From contig CAUBKG010000009.1 in NCBI GenBank assembly GCA_958436475.1, positions 1 through 44,312 of the forward strand: DNA of 44,312 nucleotides. Reading direction: 5' to 3'. The translations under genes and the position numbers were made by a program. The notes beneath the pieces are model-generated. The model worked only from the letters and a program-made list of their open reading frames with translations, had not been told where the DNA came from and did no database searches. Positions 40,539 through 44,312 of this stretch are shown here, in pieces; positions within the stretch are counted from its first letter, which is position 1; the number at the start of each line of letters is the position of its first letter. The stretch is from an uncultured Clostridia bacterium. GTDB taxonomy: Bacteria; Bacillota; Clostridia; Oscillospirales; Acutalibacteraceae.

Positions 40539-41030
40539 TTATTGGGCAGAAACCGCCTTTCGTTCTTTCCGCGCCTTCCACACCCGCAGGAACAGACGGA
40601 CGCTGTCCACAATGAGGCCGATGATGGCCAGCACGCTGATTATGGCGCTGATATGAAATAAAGTTTCCATATAATCATTAAAACGGAAATTCACTTTCAT
40701 ATCAAGATAGTAAAGCGGATAAAAAAACAGATTGATATTTGTTAGCAGAAGCGCCGCTGTTGTATAAGCACTGCATGTTTTCAAGAACCAGCGCCCTATG
40801 CTTGCCGAAAAAGCCGATGCAGCAAGCATGGGAAGGGTATACTGCAAGTATACAAGGAATAAAAAAGAAAAGCCATAAAAGGGATTTTTTAATATCCACC
40901 ACTCATAGTAAGGTATAAAGTGCGCAAGGCAGGCGGCAAGCCCCAAAAGAGTACAAGTGCCCCAAAGAATCCCACGTCCCCAGAAACGCCGCCCTCGCAG
41001 ATGCTTATTTTGCAGAGTATTTTCTTTCAT
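40539..41030 (-). CDS. Paralogous four-helix membrane protein A
   Basis: The 163-residue protein has four hydrophobic helices, and a short basic N-terminus (MKENTLQNKHLRGRRFWGRG) is shared with paralogue B. The C-terminal tail (VWKARKERKAVSAQ) is basic and has diverged from B and C. The start at 41030 has GCGAGG 8 nt upstream. It is last of six genes on the minus strand. I do not recognise the family; the tandem copies suggest a membrane sensor, immunity protein or subunit set. Confidence 0.75.
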   Translation of the reverse strand: MKENTLQNKHLRGRRFWGRGILWGTCTLLGLAACLAHFIPYYEWWILKNPFYGFSFLFLVYLQYTLPMLAASAFSASIGRWFLKTCSAYTTAALLLTNINLFFYPLYYLDMKVNFRFNDYMETLFHISAIISVLAIIGLIVDSVRLFLRVWKARKERKAVSAQ

Positions 41031-41130
41031 ATTGTAGCCTCGCTTTCCTCTAGCAGTTTCCATTCTCCTGCCGGGTCTTCCGTGCTTTCCACACTTTCCG
41101 GAGCAGGCGGACGCTATCCGCCACGAGGCC
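40991..41130. repeat. 140-bp direct repeat, copy 1
   Basis: Identical to 41505-41644 (offset 514 nt). It covers the end of gene B, the 19-nt intergenic gap and the start of gene A. Flanking sequence has diverged, so the identity reflects a recent duplication or gene conversion. Confidence 0.9.
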
Positions 41131-41544
41131 GATGATGGCCAGAATGCTGATTACGGCGCTGATATGAAATATCACTAAATAAAGGTCTTCGATATCAATA
41201 TTGAAATAAACATACAGGTAATTCATCGGATAAAAAAGTAATGTTATATTTGTAACCAGCAACGCAGCCGTTGTAAACTTACTGCAAGTCTTCAGCCATA
41301 GCCTCCCAACCAGTGCAGAAAAGGCTGTTGCAATCAGCAGTGGAATGGAAACGCACCAGTGAACAAGGAGTAAAAGTGACCAGCCATACGAAAGCGGGTC
41401 TGGCTTTATCCACAAGGAGTAATAAGGATAAAAACGAACCAGACACGCGGCGAGCCCCAGAAGGGTACAAATTCCCCAGAGAATACCGCGCGCCCAAAAG
41501 CGCGGCCCTCGCAGATGCTTATTTTGCAGAGTATTTTCTTTCAT
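41050..41544 (-). CDS. Paralogous four-helix membrane protein B
   Basis: The 164-residue protein resembles A and C throughout: ILWGICTLLGLAACLVRFYP, two central helices, and a final helix with IISILAIIGLVADSVRLLRK. Its last 20 residues (VWKARKTRQENGNC) are identical to those of C, and its first residues are identical to those of A, because of a 140-bp exact duplication that spans gene boundaries. Start at 41544 by the same ribosome site as A. Function unknown. Confidence 0.75.
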   Translation of the reverse strand: MKENTLQNKHLRGPRFWARGILWGICTLLGLAACLVRFYPYYSLWIKPDPLSYGWSLLLLVHWCVSIPLLIATAFSALVGRLWLKTCSKFTTAALLVTNITLLFYPMNYLYVYFNIDIEDLYLVIFHISAVISILAIIGLVADSVRLLRKVWKARKTRQENGNC

Positions 41545-41644
41545 ATTGTAGCCTCGCTTTCCTCTAGCAGTTTCCATTCTCCTGCCGGGTCTTCCGTGCT
41601 TTCCACACTTTCCGGAGCAGGCGGACGCTATCCGCCACGAGGCC
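41505..41644. repeat. 140-bp direct repeat, copy 2
   Basis: Identical to 40991-41130. It covers the end of gene C, the intergenic gap and the start of gene B. Confidence 0.9.
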
Positions 41645-42052
41645 AACGATGGCTATCACGCTGATTACGGCGCTTACATGGCTTGCCAACAGAATGGGCT
41701 CCATATTCACCGAAAAGAGCTTTAAAAGGGAACCTAGCAGCATATAGAGAATCGTGAGGTTTGCGAAGAGCAGGGCCGCCGTGGTAAAAAGGCTAAAGCC
41801 CTTCAGCCACAGCCGCCCGATGAGAACGGAACAGACTGCCGCGGCAAGGAGTACAAGGGAACCTATCGCAAGAGACATGGCCCCCCAGCCGTAGGAAATC
41901 GGATCGGCTTCTGCCCACAGATAATAATAGGGCAAAAGATGAATCACACAGACGGCGAGCCCCAGAAGGGTGCTGAAGCAAAAGGCAAGGGCTCTTCCAA
42001 AAAGCCTGAGTGTTTGCGGGCGGTCGCTTTTGAGCGCGGCGTTGTCCTTCAT
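41564..42052 (-). CDS. Paralogous four-helix membrane protein C
   Basis: The 162-residue protein has the same four-helix layout (FCFSTLLGLAVCVIHLLPYY, LFANLTILYMLLGSLLKLF) and the basic tail shared with B. Its N-terminus (MKDNAALKSDRPQTLRLFG) has diverged from A and B, so it is probably the oldest copy. The start at 42052 has AAAGGGG 7 nt upstream. It follows the secreted protein gene by 19 nt. Confidence 0.75.
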   Translation of the reverse strand: MKDNAALKSDRPQTLRLFGRALAFCFSTLLGLAVCVIHLLPYYYLWAEADPISYGWGAMSLAIGSLVLLAAAVCSVLIGRLWLKGFSLFTTAALLFANLTILYMLLGSLLKLFSVNMEPILLASHVSAVISVIAIVGLVADSVRLLRKVWKARKTRQENGNC

Positions 42053-42071
42053 GCAAATTCCCCTTTTCATA

Positions 42072-42701
42072 TTATTTATAGCCCGTAGGTTTGCTAAGAG
42101 ACACTCTTGTTAAATAGTTCTGTGCTTGAGATTTCGGGGTGATAAGGAAGTTGCTATGAGCATTTTGATTTGGTATTCCGGACATAGAGATATCCCACGA
42201 GTTATTGTCACCATGTACACGCAGTCCACAATATTCATAACAATATTCTACGACACCGTCACATCTAATTGCAAAGATATCTTCCGGTTCAACCCACTCT
42301 CCATGAGGAGTTCCATATTCTATTTGTGCCGTAAGCTTATATTCAATATTCTCAGCCGCTAAACGTCTGGCCAAATCGACTATACTCTCTTGCGCGTAGT
42401 TAAAAGCTGTCTTATTTGGGTGACGATATACCCCCTGAAAATTTTGGCCGGCCATAAAATTAGTCCATGAATCCCGTTTCACATAAGAGTTTGGTCCAGG
42501 ATGATGGATAATTGGTTGCGTGTAATCAGCAGAGGGCTGCTGCATGATAGCCGCATGCCAAAAATCAATTACGCCATTAACGCCTACTCCATCTCGGTAA
42601 ACGGCATAGCCGCCATACCCATCTACCGCCGATACCGGAACCAGCCACACCGATGCAACAAGAGCCAGTGCAAGCACAATAGAAAAAGCTTTTTTAAACA
42701 T
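42072..42701 (-). CDS. Secreted protein resembling permuted papain-fold (YiiX/NlpC-like) enzymes
   Basis: The 209-residue protein has a Sec signal peptide (MFKKAFSIVLALALVASVWL, cleavage near AVSA-V after residue 25). The mature part shows WHAAIM with H49, then IIHHPG, and later AIRCDGVVEYCYEY with C147. In circularly permuted NlpC/P60 enzymes the His comes first and the Cys (here RCDG, compare DCSG) comes later, and the order here fits. It may be a cell-wall or acyl hydrolase/transferase, but this is inference. GGAGG lies 7 nt before the chosen ATG at 42701, which overlaps the upstream gene by 8 nt. Confidence 0.7.
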   Translation of the reverse strand: MFKKAFSIVLALALVASVWLVPVSAVDGYGGYAVYRDGVGVNGVIDFWHAAIMQQPSADYTQPIIHHPGPNSYVKRDSWTNFMAGQNFQGVYRHPNKTAFNYAQESIVDLARRLAAENIEYKLTAQIEYGTPHGEWVEPEDIFAIRCDGVVEYCYEYCGLRVHGDNNSWDISMSGIPNQNAHSNFLITPKSQAQNYLTRVSLSKPTGYK

Positions 42702-43845
42702 CCGCGTGACCTCCTTCATAATACCAAGCCCATTTGTAAAAGCCCTCCACACCTTCCGAGCGAATCAAAGAAATGGCTTCCCTGTAATCCGCCGTCACTT
42801 CATCGGATGTAATTATTCCCTCTATGGCCTGAAGCGGCTCCAGCAAATCCGTTATCGCGTGAATCTGCATGGCCTTGCACACCAGCTGGATTTCTTCTTC
42901 TGTTGGACTATTCTCCAATACCTCTATCAAGGTAAGATAGTTCTGGTTAATGCAAAAGCGCTTGATATCGTTATCAGCATCAGAACGCAGAACCGCTAAA
43001 ATGGCCTCCGGATCCACCATATCGGAAAGCGCGTAAATGCAGGAGTCCTTCAGCAGCGCATCATCCGTCTCTTCAAAAACCTCCATGCAAAGCTCGATAA
43101 ACGCCGCTTTATCCTGAACGAAAGCAGGCTCCATCGCCTTTGCAGAAATCCGGACTTTTCCACTGCCGGCCGCATCGGCTTTAAATTTCTGATTGTAAAA
43201 ATAAGAGGCTTCGGCTTTGATAGCTGCCTTGATTTTTTCCGTCGATTCATTTTCCAGGTTAGATAAAATGGATTTTGACAGCGATTTAGCAACCTCTGGA
43301 TTTGTAAGTTTCAGCTTCTTAATGGACTGAAAGGCCAGAAGATCATCCTCTCCTCTCGCAATGTCCGTTAAAAGCTGAACATCCTGCGCTGTGGAAAAAT
43401 CCACAGACAAAACAATGTTTCTTTTGATAACACTATCCACCGAAGCATCCGAAAGCATCTGCTTAAGCTGGGTATCACACTCCGCGGTTGCTTCCTTGTC
43501 CTCATACATCTGCACCATGGCGCAGCGGAACAGGGAATCATTCCGGCTGTCCTTTGCCAAGGATACGATCTCTTCCGCCGAAAATTCGTCTTCACGCATA
43601 CTCATCGCAATGGCAAAGTAAGAAAAATCAGCTTTTGCAACCTGCCGGGTCGTTTCACTGGCCGCCGCCTTGCATTCCGACAAAAGCTCGTCTTTTCCCA
43701 ACCGGCTCAGTTCCTCTATCACCTGATTCTCCGTTTTGTTGGCATATTTGGCTGTGACCGGCTGGCTCTTCACAAGAAACAGGGAAAACGACACCGCCGC
43801 TACCAACACCAAGCTTCCCAGCGCAATGCTAAGCTTCTTTTTCAT
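42694..43845 (-). CDS. Exported helical-repeat (HEAT-like) protein
   Basis: The 383-residue protein has an N-terminal signal anchor (LSIALGSLVLVAAVSFSLFLV) and then an all-helical solenoid: paired amphipathic helices about 35-40 residues apart, such as DDALLKDSCIYALSDMVDPE and VQLLTDIARGEDDLLAFQSI. This resembles HEAT repeats, usually protein-binding scaffolds. The protein is acidic and would lie outside the membrane. It is coupled to the secreted papain-like gene by an 8-nt overlap and may hold or inhibit that protein. No family was recognised. Confidence 0.75.
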   Translation of the reverse strand: MKKKLSIALGSLVLVAAVSFSLFLVKSQPVTAKYANKTENQVIEELSRLGKDELLSECKAAASETTRQVAKADFSYFAIAMSMREDEFSAEEIVSLAKDSRNDSLFRCAMVQMYEDKEATAECDTQLKQMLSDASVDSVIKRNIVLSVDFSTAQDVQLLTDIARGEDDLLAFQSIKKLKLTNPEVAKSLSKSILSNLENESTEKIKAAIKAEASYFYNQKFKADAAGSGKVRISAKAMEPAFVQDKAAFIELCMEVFEETDDALLKDSCIYALSDMVDPEAILAVLRSDADNDIKRFCINQNYLTLIEVLENSPTEEEIQLVCKAMQIHAITDLLEPLQAIEGIITSDEVTADYREAISLIRSEGVEGFYKWAWYYEGGHADV

Positions 43846-43869
43846 CTCCTACACCTCAAATTCTAAGAT

Positions 43870-44312
43870 TTAATCATCCGATGGATTCATATCATCCGGC
43901 GGAAAAAAGCTTTCCGGCAGCTTCGATACCGTCGTCACCAAATAGGGCGCATAAACCGGATGGTCGGAAGTTGCGAGCATCGCATAAGCATCTGGATTTT
44001 CCGCCTTGATAAGCAGCCCTGCCGATTCTGCCGCCCACTGGGGATCGGAATAACATTCTTTCGTGAAATCGGTGAGATTGACCGTTATCCAGCCATTCTT
44101 CTGCTTTTCGCCGGATATTGGTAGCTTTTCTCCCGGCAGTATTCTTTTTTGCCATGTCATCCCGGTGCTGGTCCAATTTTCGGCCGGCTTGAATATTTCA
44201 ATATTCGATGCCTCCAGGGTTCCGCCCAGCTGCCGAATATAATATTCTGAAGAAACAATACCCTCGGTGTACAAGGGGCAACATGCCTGCCAGCAGCCAA
44301 AATGAGCGTTGG
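43870..44312 (-). CDS. DNRLRE-like domain protein, 5' end outside the window
   Basis: The reading frame stays open to the right edge, so only the last 147 codons are seen. Residues such as ENWTSTGMTWQKR, then WITVNLTDFTKECYSD, then LLIKAENPDAYAMLATSDH match the end of a DNRLRE beta-sandwich (W..TW, WxxxxLT, Gxxlk pattern), a module found in large secreted surface proteins. It ends with an acidic PPDDMNPSDD tail and is followed after 24 nt by the HEAT-like gene. It is probably the C-terminus of a large secreted protein heading this operon. Confidence 0.6.
   Translation of the reverse strand, partial: NAHFGCWQACCPLYTEGIVSSEYYIRQLGGTLEASNIEIFKPAENWTSTGMTWQKRILPGEKLPISGEKQKNGWITVNLTDFTKECYSDPQWAAESAGLLIKAENPDAYAMLATSDHPVYAPYLVTTVSKLPESFFPPDDMNPSDD

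Noticed and set aside
1..44312. CRISPR array, rRNA or complete insertion sequence
   Set aside because: No regularly spaced repeats, rRNA or DDE transposase were recognised anywhere in the window.

Overview
The window looks like chromosome of a gut-type anaerobic Clostridia, most probably Oscillospiraceae-like. This is inferred from GC-rich Gram-positive coding with strong Shine-Dalgarno sites, AdhE behind a Rex-type operator, an EFR1 flavodoxin/ferredoxin, DUF6514 and DUF6320 proteins, and a TnpW/serine-recombinase element. No ribosomal or other strongly phylogenetic gene is present, so the genus is not claimed.

Layout. 0.3-0.9 kb: a maltose-type sugar O-acetyltransferase (minus). 1.0-5.7 kb: a phosphonate operon (plus) between a near-consensus promoter and a strong terminator. 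It encodes a GT-A-type nucleotidyltransferase, a cytidylyltransferase-PEP mutase fusion, an iron alcohol dehydrogenase and phosphonopyruvate decarboxylase; together they suggest PEP -> phosphonopyruvate -> phosphonoacetaldehyde -> 2-hydroxyethylphosphonate, then nucleotidyl activation. 5.8-7.8 kb: PadR / DUF1700 / DUF4097 operon with a perfect palindrome over its -10 box. 7.8-15.8 kb: EFR1 redox protein, an APH-fold kinase-like protein lacking the usual catalytic Asp, adhE with a Rex-type site, a DUF6514 protein and an AraC regulator fused to a GH39-like domain that has lost its acid/base residue.

15.9-23.4 kb is the accessory part. After tRNA-Arg(CCG) the sequence becomes AT-rich and holds a solitary TIR-like protein (CAP12/Pycsar effector type, candidate defence gene). 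Then comes a small integrated element: helix-turn-helix protein, sigma-like factor, ABC-2 exporter, tandem-MerR regulator, TnpW and a large serine recombinase. No relaxase or conjugation gene is seen.

23.6-36.9 kb: housekeeping and small-operon genes, including a DUF3592 protein, a MATE pump, an esterase / acyltransferase-like / DUF6320 operon, GIY-YIG protein, divergent dicluster ferredoxin and Crp/Fnr regulator, divergent epimerase and TetR regulator, an NSS transporter, a lipoprotein, a zinc-ribbon protein and several small proteins.

37.0-40.5 kb: the ilvB-ilvN-ilvC branched-chain amino acid operon with a palindrome over its promoter. 40.5-44.3 kb: an unrecognised six-gene minus-strand operon running off the right edge: a DNRLRE-like partial protein, a HEAT-like exported protein, a secreted protein resembling permuted papain-fold enzymes, and three paralogous four-helix membrane proteins that share an exact 140-bp duplication. 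This operon, the phosphonate operon and the TIR gene are the best places to look for new biology.
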